Shown one piece after another: positions 1 through 7,324 of a DNA stretch of 19,875 nt. The stretch covers positions 1-19,875 of the forward strand of contig CADCVT010000058.1 in NCBI GenBank assembly GCA_902806215.1, read 5' to 3'. Below the pieces are notes generated by a model, which saw only the letters and a list, made by a program, of their open reading frames with translations, was not told the DNA's origin and ran no database searches. The translations under genes were made by a program, and so were the position numbers. Every line of letters starts with the position of its first letter. Positions within the stretch are counted from its first letter, which is position 1. Origin of the DNA: an uncultured Solirubrobacteraceae bacterium. Lineage in GTDB: Bacteria; Actinomycetota; Thermoleophilia; Solirubrobacterales; Solirubrobacteraceae.

Positions 1-2
1 GG

Positions 3-704
3 ACGCCGGCCGCGGCCGCCGCGCTGGAGCGCGAGGTCGTCGCGCGCCCCGGCTTCCGGCTCGTCGCGCTCATGGCCTACGAGTCGCAGATCGCCGGCGT
101 CGGCGACAAGCCGCCGGGACCGAAGGCGCGCGCGCTCGCGATCCGCGGGATGCAGGCCGCCTCGGGGCGCGAGCTCGCCCGGCGCCGCCTGGCCATCGTC
201 CGCGCCGTCCGCGGCGTCGCCGACCTCGAGCTCGTCAACGGCGGCGGGACCGGCTCGCTCGAGCGCACCGCGAGCGAGGCGGCCGTCACCGAGGTCGCCG
301 CCGGATCCGGCCTGTACGCGCCGTCGCTGTTCTCCACCTCCCGCGCGTTCACGCCGAAGCCGGCGGCGCTGTTCGCGCTGCCGGTCGTCCGCCGGCCCGG
401 GCCCGGGGTCGCGACCGTCCTCGGCGGCGGCTACCCCGCGTCGGGCGCGGCGGGTGCCGACCGGCTCGTCCAGCCGTACCTCCCGCACGGCCTGACGCTC
501 GACAAGCTCGAGGGCGGCGGCGAGGTCCAGACCCCGCTGCTGGGAGACGCGGCCGACGAGCTGCGCGTCGGCGACGTCGTCTTCTTCCGCCATGCCAAGG
601 CAGGCGAGCTGTGCGAGCGCTTCGACGAGCTGCACCTGGTCGAGGGGGACCGGGTCGTCGACACGGTCCCCACCTACCGCGGCGAGGGTCAGACCTTCCT
701 CTAG
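3..704 (+). CDS. Amino acid deaminase/aldolase, D-threonine aldolase / D-serine dehydratase-like (5' partial)
   Basis: The open frame runs in from the left edge and ends at TAG 702-704, so about 233 C-terminal residues are visible. An ATG at 72 is internal, because the reading frame and the family continue upstream (visible residues before it end in GFRLVALM). The sequence YESQIAGVGD, the GGGTGS glycine motif (phosphate-binding type) and the C-terminal segment VVFFRHAKAGELCERFDELHLVEG fit the fold-type III PLP enzymes of the D-threonine aldolase / D-serine dehydratase group. In that group a C-terminal His and a Cys or Asp bind a metal; the His and Cys of RHAKAGELC are the likely ligands here (inference). 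The PLP lysine lies outside the window. The stop overlaps the convergent propeller gene in CTAG (701-704). Such genes are, as I recall, often close to the sugar-lactone oxidase type found at 2999-4294. The substrate cannot be assigned. Confidence 0.82.
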   Translation, partial: TPAAAAALEREVVARPGFRLVALMAYESQIAGVGDKPPGPKARALAIRGMQAASGRELARRRLAIVRAVRGVADLELVNGGGTGSLERTASEAAVTEVAAGSGLYAPSLFSTSRAFTPKPAALFALPVVRRPGPGVATVLGGGYPASGAAGADRLVQPYLPHGLTLDKLEGGGEVQTPLLGDAADELRVGDVVFFRHAKAGELCERFDELHLVEGDRVVDTVPTYRGEGQTFL

Positions 705-2974
705 CGGAGCCTCACGACGCGCTCGGTGGTCGACCGGTTGCCGGCGGCGTCGACCGCGACCAGGGTCAGCGTCAGCCGCGTGGTGCTCAATCCACGCCCG
801 CTCACCCGGCTCAGCCGCTTCCTCATCGCGGACGAGGGCCGGATCGTCAGCGTCGCGGGCCCGCCGGCCGCCACGCGGCCGGCGCCGCGGGCGAGCTCGA
901 GCGGACGGGTCCCTCCCGCGGTCGTGACGAGCCTGAGCTTGCGGGCCCGACTGCGCGGCATGTGCAGGCGGCCACCGATCCGCGCGGCCTCGGCGCATCG
1001 CACCGAGAGGCGCAGACGGCCGCGGAGCAGGTCGCGCGCGCGGATTCGCGAGGGCAGCCCGTCGCACCGCGGCGCGGTCGTGTCGCGCGGGAGCGCGACC
1101 GGCAGCTGCGGCTGCGTCTGGAGCTGGGGCTGGGGCTGCGGCTCCGGCTGCGGCGCCGGCTGTTGCTGCTGCTGCTGCTGCTCCTGCTTCCCGTCCGTCG
1201 TCGCAACCGGAGCGGCGACCTCGATCGTCGCGGTGGCCACCGGACCCGCCGACGTCGCGTCCGACGCGCGGAACGTGAACGTGTCCGTGCCCGTGAAGCC
1301 CTCGCGCGCCGTGTAGGTGACGGTGCCGTTCTCCTGGTCGATCGTCCCGACGGTGCCCCCGGCCGGTCCGGTCACCACCGAACGCGTGAACGCGTCGCCG
1401 TCGAGCTCGCTGCACGGCAGCGGGACGGTCACGGTGCCGCCGTGCGCGACGGTCACCGTCGAGTCGCTGCACGTCGGCTGCGTCCGGCGCGAGAAGACCG
1501 AGATCGCGTCGCTGGTCAGGGCCGGCACGTAGACGAAGCGGTCGTCGGGGCTCAGCGCCACCGAGTACGCCTCGTCCAGTCCACGCGCGTTCGCGCAGGT
1601 CGCCGCGGGGTCGCCGGACGCTCCCGCGCCGGTCGTCGAGGCGCAGCCGGCCACGCCTGGTAGCTGGGTCAGCCTCCCGCTCGCCGGGTCGCGGTCGAAC
1701 ACGGCGACGGAGTCGGCGAAGGAGCTCGCGACGTATACGCTCCGGCCGTCCGAGCTGATCGCCGGCGCTGCGTAGCCGCCGCCGAGGGCGCGGCCGTCGA
1801 CGCAGGTGTCCGGTCCGTCCTCACTGCTCCCCTCGCCGCTGATGCAGCCGTCGGCGCCCGGCAGCTGGGTCAGCACGCCGGTGTCAGGGTCGCGGGCGAA
1901 GACCGTGACGGCGCCTGGGGCCGAGGAGGACACGACGTACAGGTGGCGCCCGTCGGGGCTGATCAGCGCCTGGTACGCGTTCCTGAGCGCCCTGCCGTCG
2001 CCGCAGGTGTCGGCGCCGCCGTCCCCCGCCCCGTCAGCGGTCATGCAGCCCTGCCTCCCCGGCAGCTGGGTCAGCGCTCCCGTCGTCGCGTCCCGCGACA
2101 GCGTCAAGACACCAGCTCTGCCGGAGCTCGTGAGGTATACGTTCCGGCCATCGGGGCTCGCCACCAGGCCGAGCCCGTTGACGTAGGAGTCGAGGTCGGC
2201 GCACGCCCCCGCCACGCCCTCGCCCGCGCCGGTGCCCGACATGCAGCCGGCCGGGCCCGGCAGCTGCGTCAGACGGCCGGTCGTCGCGTCACGACGGAAG
2301 ATCATCAGGCCCTCGTCCGCGTCGTTTCCGAACGAGAGCACGAGCAGGTGCTTCGCGTCGGGTGTCAGGACGGCGGCCGCCGGCGCGTCGAGGATGAGGC
2401 CGTCGGTGCATGTCGCCGGGGGGTCGCTCGGTGCCCCATCGCCCGAGCGGGAGATGCAGCCGCCGGTGCCGGTGAGCTGCGTGAGCCTGCTCGTCTCCAC
2501 ATCCCGTGCGAAGACGAGCACCGCGTCCTTCCCCTGCGACGCGACGTAGACGAACTGGCCGTCGGGGGAGATGGCGATCGCGCGTCCGTCGCCGCCGAAC
2601 TCCAGCGCGCGGACGTCGGTGCACGAGCCCGCGCCACCCTCGCCCGATCCGTCGGAGCTCAGGCAGCCGTCCGGGCCCGCGAGCTGCTCGAGCGCTCCCG
2701 TGGCGGGATCGCGATCGAAGACGATCATGCCGCGGTTGCCGTTGTACTGAATCGCGTACGCCGAACCACCGTCGGGGCTGATCGCCAGCTCGGAGACGCC
2801 GTCGCCGTTACGGATGTCGGTGCAGGTGCCGGCCCCGGCGTCGCTCGAGCCGGCGAACGAGTAGCAGCCGGCGACCCCGTCGAGCTGACGCAGCTCGCCG
2901 GTGACGTCGGCCGAAGCGGTCGCGGTCGACATCAGCACGAGCGTCGCGATCAATGCACCGAATCTCGGGTTCAT
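701..2974 (-). CDS. Secreted seven-repeat beta-propeller protein with Ig/cadherin-like domain and polyQ linker
   Basis: This is a 757-residue exported protein. The first ~22 residues are a signal peptide ending in TATASA. Residues ~27-495 hold seven repeats of about 65 residues. Each repeat combines a 'SPDGxxxYV' strand, an 'FxRDxxTGxLTQLPG' strand and a loop with two cysteines ('GC...G.G...TC'), as in 7-bladed YVTN/lactonase-type propellers. Residues ~498-587 (ending TGTDTFTFRASD) form a cadherin-like/Big domain. Residues ~595-635 are a Gln/Pro linker with seven consecutive Q. Residues ~640-757 are a basic beta-rich C-terminal domain. It starts at ATG 2974, 24 bp after the lactone oxidase stop, inside a hairpin and without a clear Shine-Dalgarno. 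No catalytic role can be assigned; a surface binding or structural role is an inference. Confidence 0.9.
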   Translation of the reverse strand: MNPRFGALIATLVLMSTATASADVTGELRQLDGVAGCYSFAGSSDAGAGTCTDIRNGDGVSELAISPDGGSAYAIQYNGNRGMIVFDRDPATGALEQLAGPDGCLSSDGSGEGGAGSCTDVRALEFGGDGRAIAISPDGQFVYVASQGKDAVLVFARDVETSRLTQLTGTGGCISRSGDGAPSDPPATCTDGLILDAPAAAVLTPDAKHLLVLSFGNDADEGLMIFRRDATTGRLTQLPGPAGCMSGTGAGEGVAGACADLDSYVNGLGLVASPDGRNVYLTSSGRAGVLTLSRDATTGALTQLPGRQGCMTADGAGDGGADTCGDGRALRNAYQALISPDGRHLYVVSSSAPGAVTVFARDPDTGVLTQLPGADGCISGEGSSEDGPDTCVDGRALGGGYAAPAISSDGRSVYVASSFADSVAVFDRDPASGRLTQLPGVAGCASTTGAGASGDPAATCANARGLDEAYSVALSPDDRFVYVPALTSDAISVFSRRTQPTCSDSTVTVAHGGTVTVPLPCSELDGDAFTRSVVTGPAGGTVGTIDQENGTVTYTAREGFTGTDTFTFRASDATSAGPVATATIEVAAPVATTDGKQEQQQQQQQPAPQPEPQPQPQLQTQPQLPVALPRDTTAPRCDGLPSRIRARDLLRGRLRLSVRCAEAARIGGRLHMPRSRARKLRLVTTAGGTRPLELARGAGRVAAGGPATLTIRPSSAMRKRLSRVSGRGLSTTRLTLTLVAVDAAGNRSTTERVVRLR
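1161..1190 (+). repeat. GCT/CTG trinucleotide run encoding polyglutamine
   Basis: A nearly pure trinucleotide tract reads as CAG/CAA codons on the minus strand. It encodes seven consecutive Gln (plus a nearby EQ) in the linker between the cadherin-like domain and the C-terminal domain of the propeller protein. The flanking linker is also Gln/Pro-rich (PQPEPQPQPQLQTQPQ). Such tracts can change length by slippage without changing frame. Confidence 0.8.
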
Positions 2975-2999
2975 CGCGCGACACTAGATGACGCGCGAT
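2973..2999. other. Intergenic hairpin overlapping the propeller start codon
   Basis: The arms ATCGCGCG (2973-2980) and CGCGCGAT (2992-2999) are perfectly complementary over 8 bp and enclose an 11-nt loop. The hairpin fills the short gap between the lactone oxidase stop (TGA, 3001-2999) and the propeller ATG (2974-2972). On the minus-strand transcript the start codon would partly lie in the stem. It could limit translation of the propeller gene or act as a weak terminator; there is no T-tract. Confidence 0.5.
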
Positions 3000-4294
3000 C
3001 AGCGAGGCAAGAGTGCCGATGCGCCAACAATCGTCCGGCGCACGTAGTCGTTCGCGAACCGGCCGTCGGGGTCGAGCTCCTCGCGGATGCGCGCGAACGT
3101 CTCCCACTCCGGGTAGCGCGGCGCGAGCGTCTCGGCGGTCTGGAAGTGGCGCTTGCCCCAGTGCGGCCGGGCGCCGTAGCGGTCGCCGATCGCCTGCACC
3201 GCGCGCAGCGGCGCCTCCCACGGCATCCCGACGAAGTTGTGCACGGCGATGTAGACCGTCTCGCGCCCGCCGGCGGGGCTGAGCAGCGCGTCGTCGCCGC
3301 GGACGAACCGCACCTCGATGGGGAACACGACCGGGTAGTGCTCGAGCGCCGCGAGGATCTCGGGGATGACCTCGGCCGCCGCCTCGCGCGGGAACGCCTG
3401 CTCCATCTCGGTGAACCGCACGAGCCGCGGGCTCGAGAAGATCCGGTCGCTGCGATCGACGCGGACGCGCTTGGTGAACGACCGGGCGACCTTGCGATTG
3501 ATCTGCGGGACCCGCTCCGGGTTGCGCTTGCCGATCTCGCACACCGCGCGCAGCGCGTGGTTGCCGAGCAGGACGTCCTCGAACCACCGGCGCATCGAGC
3601 CCGGCGGGCGCGGCGCCTCGTCGACGACCTCGTTCGTCCGGGTCAGCGCGAGATCCGAGTGCGGGAAGACGTAGAACTCGAAGTGGCGGCTCGCGTCGGC
3701 GATCTCGTCGAGCGACGCCATCACCTCGGAGAGCGGTCGCGGCTCGTCGACGCCGCGCAGCGTGTAGAGCGGCACCGCGCGCAGGGTCATCTCGGTGATG
3801 ACGCCGAGCGCGCCGATCGACACGCGCGCCGCGCGCAACAGCTCGCCGCCGTCGAGGCTGCGAACCGTGCCGTCGGCGGTCACGAGCTCGACGCCCTCGA
3901 TCTGCGACGACAGATTGCGCAGCTTCGAGCCGGTGCCGTGCGTCCCGGTGGCGGTCGCCCCGGCGATCGACTGCACGTTGATGTCGCCGAGGTTCTCGAG
4001 CGCGAGCCCGCGCCGGGCGAGCGCCTCGGACAGCGCGTGGATCCGGATGCCGGCCTGCACCCGCACCCGGCCGGTCGAGGGGTTCGCGTCGATGACGCGG
4101 CTCATCCGGTCGAGCGACAGCAGCATCCCGTCGGTGAGGACGGCGTCGGTGAACGAGTGTCCGGCGCCGGCCACGCGGACCGTCTGCCCGGCGGCCGCCG
4201 CACGCTGCACCGCGTCGACCACCTCCGCCGTCGACCGTGGCCGCTCGATCACCGCCGGGACGCACGCCTGCTCGCCGCTCCAGTTCTGCCACAC
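2999..4294 (-). CDS. FAD-binding D-arabinono/L-gulono-1,4-lactone oxidase family protein
   Basis: The 431-residue protein is typical of the vanillyl-alcohol-oxidase-type sugar-lactone oxidases, which oxidise L-gulono- or D-arabinono-1,4-lactone to ascorbate-type products. N-terminal residues ~10-175 form the FAD domain. RVAGAGHSF places His46 where the family covalently attaches FAD, and GATATGTHGTG (~112-122) is a second cofactor loop. The C-terminal half is the ALO domain, with ARPHWGKRHF near residue 385 and PDGRFANDYV close to the end. The GTG start at 4294 gives the expected N-terminus WQNWSGEQACVPA; no convincing Shine-Dalgarno is seen. No signal peptide or membrane segment is visible. 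It diverges from the MarR gene and probably precedes the propeller gene on one transcript. The exact lactone is not decided by sequence. Confidence 0.92.
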   Translation of the reverse strand: MWQNWSGEQACVPAVIERPRSTAEVVDAVQRAAAAGQTVRVAGAGHSFTDAVLTDGMLLSLDRMSRVIDANPSTGRVRVQAGIRIHALSEALARRGLALENLGDINVQSIAGATATGTHGTGSKLRNLSSQIEGVELVTADGTVRSLDGGELLRAARVSIGALGVITEMTLRAVPLYTLRGVDEPRPLSEVMASLDEIADASRHFEFYVFPHSDLALTRTNEVVDEAPRPPGSMRRWFEDVLLGNHALRAVCEIGKRNPERVPQINRKVARSFTKRVRVDRSDRIFSSPRLVRFTEMEQAFPREAAAEVIPEILAALEHYPVVFPIEVRFVRGDDALLSPAGGRETVYIAVHNFVGMPWEAPLRAVQAIGDRYGARPHWGKRHFQTAETLAPRYPEWETFARIREELDPDGRFANDYVRRTIVGASALLPR

Positions 4295-4412
4295 AGCGGG
4301 CAGTATCCAGGGTCACCGCCCCCACGGGAGCGCCGACGGCTCCTTGTGGCGCGCCGTCGCGGTCGCGCCGGGCGGCGCGCAGGTGAGCGTCACGAGACGA
4401 CCTCGAGTGGTG

Positions 4413-4427
4413 GACAACCGGGTTGTC
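4413..4427. promoter_or_regulatory. Palindromic operator candidate 1 upstream of marR-like gene
   Basis: GACAACCGGGTTGTC is a perfect inverted repeat (7 bp each side of a central G). It lies 34-57 bp upstream of the MarR-family start codons and matches the second palindrome at 4442-4456 at 13 of 15 positions. Size and symmetry suit a MarR dimer (inference). Confidence 0.6.
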
Positions 4428-4441
4428 GAGTCACCGCGATC

Positions 4442-4456
4442 GTCAACCAGGTTGTC
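4442..4456. promoter_or_regulatory. Palindromic operator candidate 2 upstream of marR-like gene
   Basis: GTCAACCAGGTTGTC is an inverted repeat with one mismatched pair. Its centre is 29 bp from that of the first palindrome, and it ends 4-13 bp before the possible GTG starts (4461 or 4470). Binding here would block transcription or initiation of the regulator gene, as expected for MarR autoregulation (inference). Confidence 0.58.
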
Positions 4457-4469
4457 CAGAGTGCGTCGA

Positions 4470-4916
4470 GTGACCGAGGAGCCGCTCGCCCGCCTGCTGT
4501 CGGCCGCGACCCGCGCGCTGATCGATGACCTGCACGAGCGCCTGGCCGGCGAGGGGCACCCTCGGATGCGCCCCGCGTACGGCTACGCGCTCGTCGCGCT
4601 GGATCAGCAGCCCGCGACCACGGCGGCGCTCGCCTCCGCGCTGCGCATGACCAAGCAGGGGGCGGCCAAGCTCGTGGCGGCGCTCGAGGAGCTCGGCTAC
4701 GTCACGCGCGAGCCACACCCGCAGGACGCGCGGGCGCAGCTCGTCGCCGTCACCGTGCGCGGGCGCGACCTCCTGACACGGTCCGAGCGCATCCAGCGCG
4801 AGCTCGAGGCAGAGTGGGAGCAGCGGGTGGGGCCGCGCAACGCGCGGACGATGCGCCGGGCGCTCGAACAGGCGACGGTTGGCCGCGAACCGGGCGACCT
4901 GCGCCCCATCTGGTGA
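4470..4916 (+). CDS. MarR-family winged-helix transcriptional regulator
   Basis: About 148 residues, the usual MarR length. A winged helix-turn-helix is visible: ATTAALASALRMTKQGAAKL (helix-turn-helix) followed by VAALEELGYVTREPHPQDARAQLVAVT, whose DxRxxLVxxT wing is diagnostic. A helical dimerisation segment at the C-terminus covers SERIQRELEAEWEQRVG. GTG 4470 (VTEEPLARLL) is chosen; GTG 4461 is also possible, three codons earlier. The frame stays open far upstream, but that stretch is antisense to the oxidase gene and contains the operator palindromes, so it is unlikely to be coding. No Shine-Dalgarno is evident. MarR proteins usually repress their own and adjacent genes in response to small ligands; the divergent lactone oxidase is a plausible second target. 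It ends 3 bp before the convergent propeller-like gene. Confidence 0.9.
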   Translation: MTEEPLARLLSAATRALIDDLHERLAGEGHPRMRPAYGYALVALDQQPATTAALASALRMTKQGAAKLVAALEELGYVTREPHPQDARAQLVAVTVRGRDLLTRSERIQRELEAEWEQRVGPRNARTMRRALEQATVGREPGDLRPIW

Positions 4917-4919
4917 CGA

Positions 4920-6628
4920 CTACAGCCCCGCGTTGCGGATGGCCGTACGCAGTCGCGCGCGGTTCGCGCTGATCGTCGGGCTGACGACGGCGACCCAGGT
5001 GACGCGGCGGCGGCGGACGTGGACGAGCACGCGACCGGAGCGGAAGACGCCTCGCGCGACGCGGCGCCGCTCGGCGAACCGGCGGCGGAACGCCTGGGTC
5101 GAGGTGCCCGGCCCGATGCCACGGATGCGATGCCCGCGCGCGGTCGTCCCGACGAGCTCGGCGCGCCCACGGCGGTCGAGCGCGGCGGTGACCCTGCCGC
5201 CCCCGAAGACGCAGAAGCGCACGGACGAGCGCAACGGCAGCCCGCCGTCGTCGACCAGCGTGCCGCCGGACTCGTCGAGGCGGACCGTGCCGACGCCCGT
5301 GCGTGACAGCGGCGCCCGGCGAGCGACGCACCGCCCGCCCGCGTCGTCGGGATGCGGCTCCTTGACGTACGCGTAGACGAGTCCGTTGGCCAGCGACAGC
5401 TTCGGCACGACCGACGACGAGCGTTCCTGCGAGCGCCAGACGCTGCGGCACGTGCCCGCCTGGAGGTCGACGTCGACGCGCTCGACGCCCAGCTCGGTCG
5501 ACGCGCCGTTCTGGGTCGAGGCCGGCGACGCGTAGCCGAAGTTGTTCTCGACGACGAGCGAGCGTCCCGCGGCGATGAGCGAGTTGTCGGTCGCGCCCCG
5601 GCCGCGCTCGAACACCGGCTGCTCGCAGACGAGCCGGGGCCCGCTGACGTCGCGCCCGCGCCGGAAGACGGCGAGCTGCATGTGCTCGGCGTTGTCGGCG
5701 ATCGCGACGAGCCCGCCGTCCATGAGCGTTGGCGTCGTGCCCGAGCCGGGCGAGACCTGGCCGGGCTTCTGGACCCCGCTGTTGTCGTACGTCTCGCGCC
5801 ACGTGACCGCGGGAGCGCCGGCCGGGCCAGCGTCGAAGCGGTAGAGCGCGCCGTTCGTGACGACGAAGACGCCGCCCGTCTCGTCGACCGAGAACGAGTC
5901 GGTGATCCGCTCCCCGGTCGGCTTCGCGCGCACCGTCCCCTGCGCGTCGACCACGCCGACGACCCCGCTCTGCGTCACGAACCAGATGCGCCCGGTCCAG
6001 TCCGGCAGCGCCGAGACGATCCCGTCGCCCTGCGGCATAGCGTCGGCTACCGAGACCTCGCTCTCGACCGTGAAGCCGCGCTCGCCGACGGCGACGGTCA
6101 GCAGCCGCCGGTCGGTGGTCGGCATGACCGCGCGGTCGCGCTCGTCCAGGAAGAAGTAGCCGCCTCCGCTGAAGTCGCTGAACGCGCCGCCGCCGCCCGG
6201 CCGCGGCGAGCGCGGCGGCAGGTCGTAGGTGGCGAGCGTCGCCAGCGTCGCGGGATCCATGAGCGTCAGCACCGGCCGGTCCAGGCCGACGCAGATGGTC
6301 ACGATGCGGCCCCGGGAGTCGAACGTCACCGACGCGCACTCGCGCGCCTGAACGTCGAGCGGCGCGTCATGCCGGCGCCGAGCGGCCCGGGCGTCTCGTA
6401 GGTGTCGCTCATGTAGGCGTCGTTGTGGATGTTGCTCCACGGGTTGCGCGTCATGAACGGGTGCTGCGGCGACGGCGGCGGGACCTCGACGCGCTGTGCG
6501 GCGGCGGGCTTGGCGATGAACCGCGGCGCGTCGGTCGGGCCCTCAGGGATCTCGGTCGACGTGTCCTGCGCGTGAGCGGTCCCCGGCAGGCACGCCAGTG
6601 CCGTCGCCAGGAGGACCCGTCCGCGCAT
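4920..6628 (-). pseudogene. Secreted YncE/propeller-like protein, broken by a frameshift
   Basis: Two frames on the minus strand make one protein. The first starts at ATG 6628 with signal peptide MRGRVLLATALACLPGTAHA and continues through MTRNPWSNIHNDAYMSD and YETPGPLGAGM, then runs off-frame to a stop at 6326. The second frame carries the continuation ECASVTFDSRGRIVTIC, LATLATYDLPPRSPRP, GGGYFFLDERDRAV, VSPGSGTTPTLMDGG and VVPKLSLANGLVYAYV, to TAG at 4920. The switch falls near 6355-6368; one extra base there would restore a protein of about 569 residues. The family is a secreted beta-propeller-like group common in Solirubrobacterales, of unknown function. The ATG overlaps the TetR stop (TGATG), so the two genes are translationally coupled. 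Either the gene is inactive, the sequence has an error, or frameshifting occurs. Codon use downstream of the break remains normal, which suggests a recent event or an error. Confidence 0.78.
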
Positions 6629-7233
6629 CAGCCCTGGAAGAGCGCCGCGACGTCGAAGCCGGCGGCGGTGAGGTCCCCCAGGAGGCTGCCGACGAGCAGG
6701 CCGTGCACGTCGTCCTTCGTGAGGTCGCCCTCGAGGACCCAGTCCATGTTCACGCCGTCCATGTACCAGAGCCACCCGCGCACGGCGGCGCGCACCTTCG
6801 GCGGCGGCGGGCCGTCGGGGACGATGCCGCGCAGGATCTGCTGGGCGGTGTCCTCGCGCACGCGGTCGATGAGCTCGCGCACCTCGGGGATCCCGGCGCT
6901 GCGCATGAGCTTCTCGTACGCGCCCTTGTTCCCGTCGATCCACGTGAGGAACGAGCTCAGCGCCGAGGTCAGCTGCTCGGCCGGCGGCAGCGACTCGTCG
7001 GTGCGCACGCGCGCGAGGTGCTCCTCGGCCGCCTGCCCCAGCACCGCCTCGAACAGCTCGCGCTTGTTCGGGAAGTAGTGGTAGAGCAGCGGCTTCGACA
7101 CGCCCGCCTCGCGGGCGATCTTCGCCATCGACAGCTCGTCGTAGCCGTGCGTCGCGAACAGCTGCGTCGCCTGCTCGAGCAGCTGCCTGCGCCGCTCGTC
7201 GACCTGGAGCCGGGTGTATGCGGGCGTGGCCAT
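6628..7233 (-). CDS. TetR/AcrR-family transcriptional regulator
   Basis: 201 residues, standard for TetR repressors. The N-terminal DNA-binding domain occupies residues ~12-60: RRQLLEQATQLFATHGYDEL, then the helix-turn-helix MAKIAREAGVSKPLLYHYFP and NKRELFEAVL. The C-terminal ligand domain (residues 65-201) is helical and Trp-rich and includes GWLWYMDGVNMDWVLEGDLT. Start ATG 7233 gives MATPAYTRLQVDERR, with no Shine-Dalgarno but a TAGACT -10-like hexamer 9 nt upstream, suggesting a leaderless mRNA. It is transcribed divergently from the DUF2339 gene across 83 bp that contain two TetR-type palindromes, so self-regulation and control of the DUF2339 gene are likely. The stop codon overlaps the start of the frameshifted propeller-like gene. 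Confidence 0.93.
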   Translation of the reverse strand: MATPAYTRLQVDERRRQLLEQATQLFATHGYDELSMAKIAREAGVSKPLLYHYFPNKRELFEAVLGQAAEEHLARVRTDESLPPAEQLTSALSSFLTWIDGNKGAYEKLMRSAGIPEVRELIDRVREDTAQQILRGIVPDGPPPPKVRAAVRGWLWYMDGVNMDWVLEGDLTKDDVHGLLVGSLLGDLTAAGFDVAALFQG

Positions 7234-7242
7234 CGGGGCGCA

Positions 7243-7271
7243 AGTCTACGCAGATCGCGCACGCGTGGCCA
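7243..7271 (-). promoter_or_regulatory. Candidate leaderless promoter of the TetR gene
   Basis: On the minus strand, TGGCCA (7271-7266; 4 of 6 to TTGACA), a 17-bp spacer and TAGACT (7248-7243; TAnnnT type) are followed after 9 nt by the ATG at 7233. That distance places the transcription start at or next to the A of ATG. The -35 match is weak. Confidence 0.4.
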
Positions 7272-7278
7272 TCTGCTC

Positions 7279-7293
7279 TTGACCGATGGTCGA
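7279..7293. promoter_or_regulatory. TetR-type operator candidate A
   Basis: TTGACCGATGGTCGA is an inverted repeat (TTGACC / GGTCGA, one mismatched pair) around a 3-bp centre, a common shape for TetR-family operators. It covers the -35 box of the DUF2339 promoter. A copy with the same GACC-nnn-GGTCGACA core lies 31 bp downstream. Confidence 0.55.
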
Positions 7294-7308
7294 CAGGTGC
7301 GCTACCGT
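7279..7308 (+). promoter_or_regulatory. Candidate leaderless promoter of the DUF2339 gene
   Basis: TTGACC (7279-7284), an 18-bp spacer and TACCGT (7303-7308) resemble actinobacterial housekeeping promoters. The ATG at 7317 begins 8 nt after the -10 hexamer, so the mRNA is probably leaderless. No Shine-Dalgarno precedes the ATG. The -35 hexamer forms the left arm of the first TetR-type palindrome. Confidence 0.5.
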
Positions 7309-7309
7309 G

Positions 7310-7324
7310 CTGACCTATGGTCGA
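7310..7324. promoter_or_regulatory. TetR-type operator candidate B
   Basis: CTGACCTATGGTCGA repeats the core of site A (14 of 15 bases identical over 7281-7295 and 7312-7326). It straddles the probable transcription start and the ATG of the DUF2339 gene. The 31-bp centre spacing is close to three helical turns, so dimers at both sites would sit on the same face. Confidence 0.5.

Noticed and set aside
1943..4528. An 861-codon plus-strand open frame opposite the propeller and oxidase genes
   Set aside because: It lies antisense to two clear genes and reads as Arg/Ala-rich sequence without motifs, as expected from third-position GC bias.
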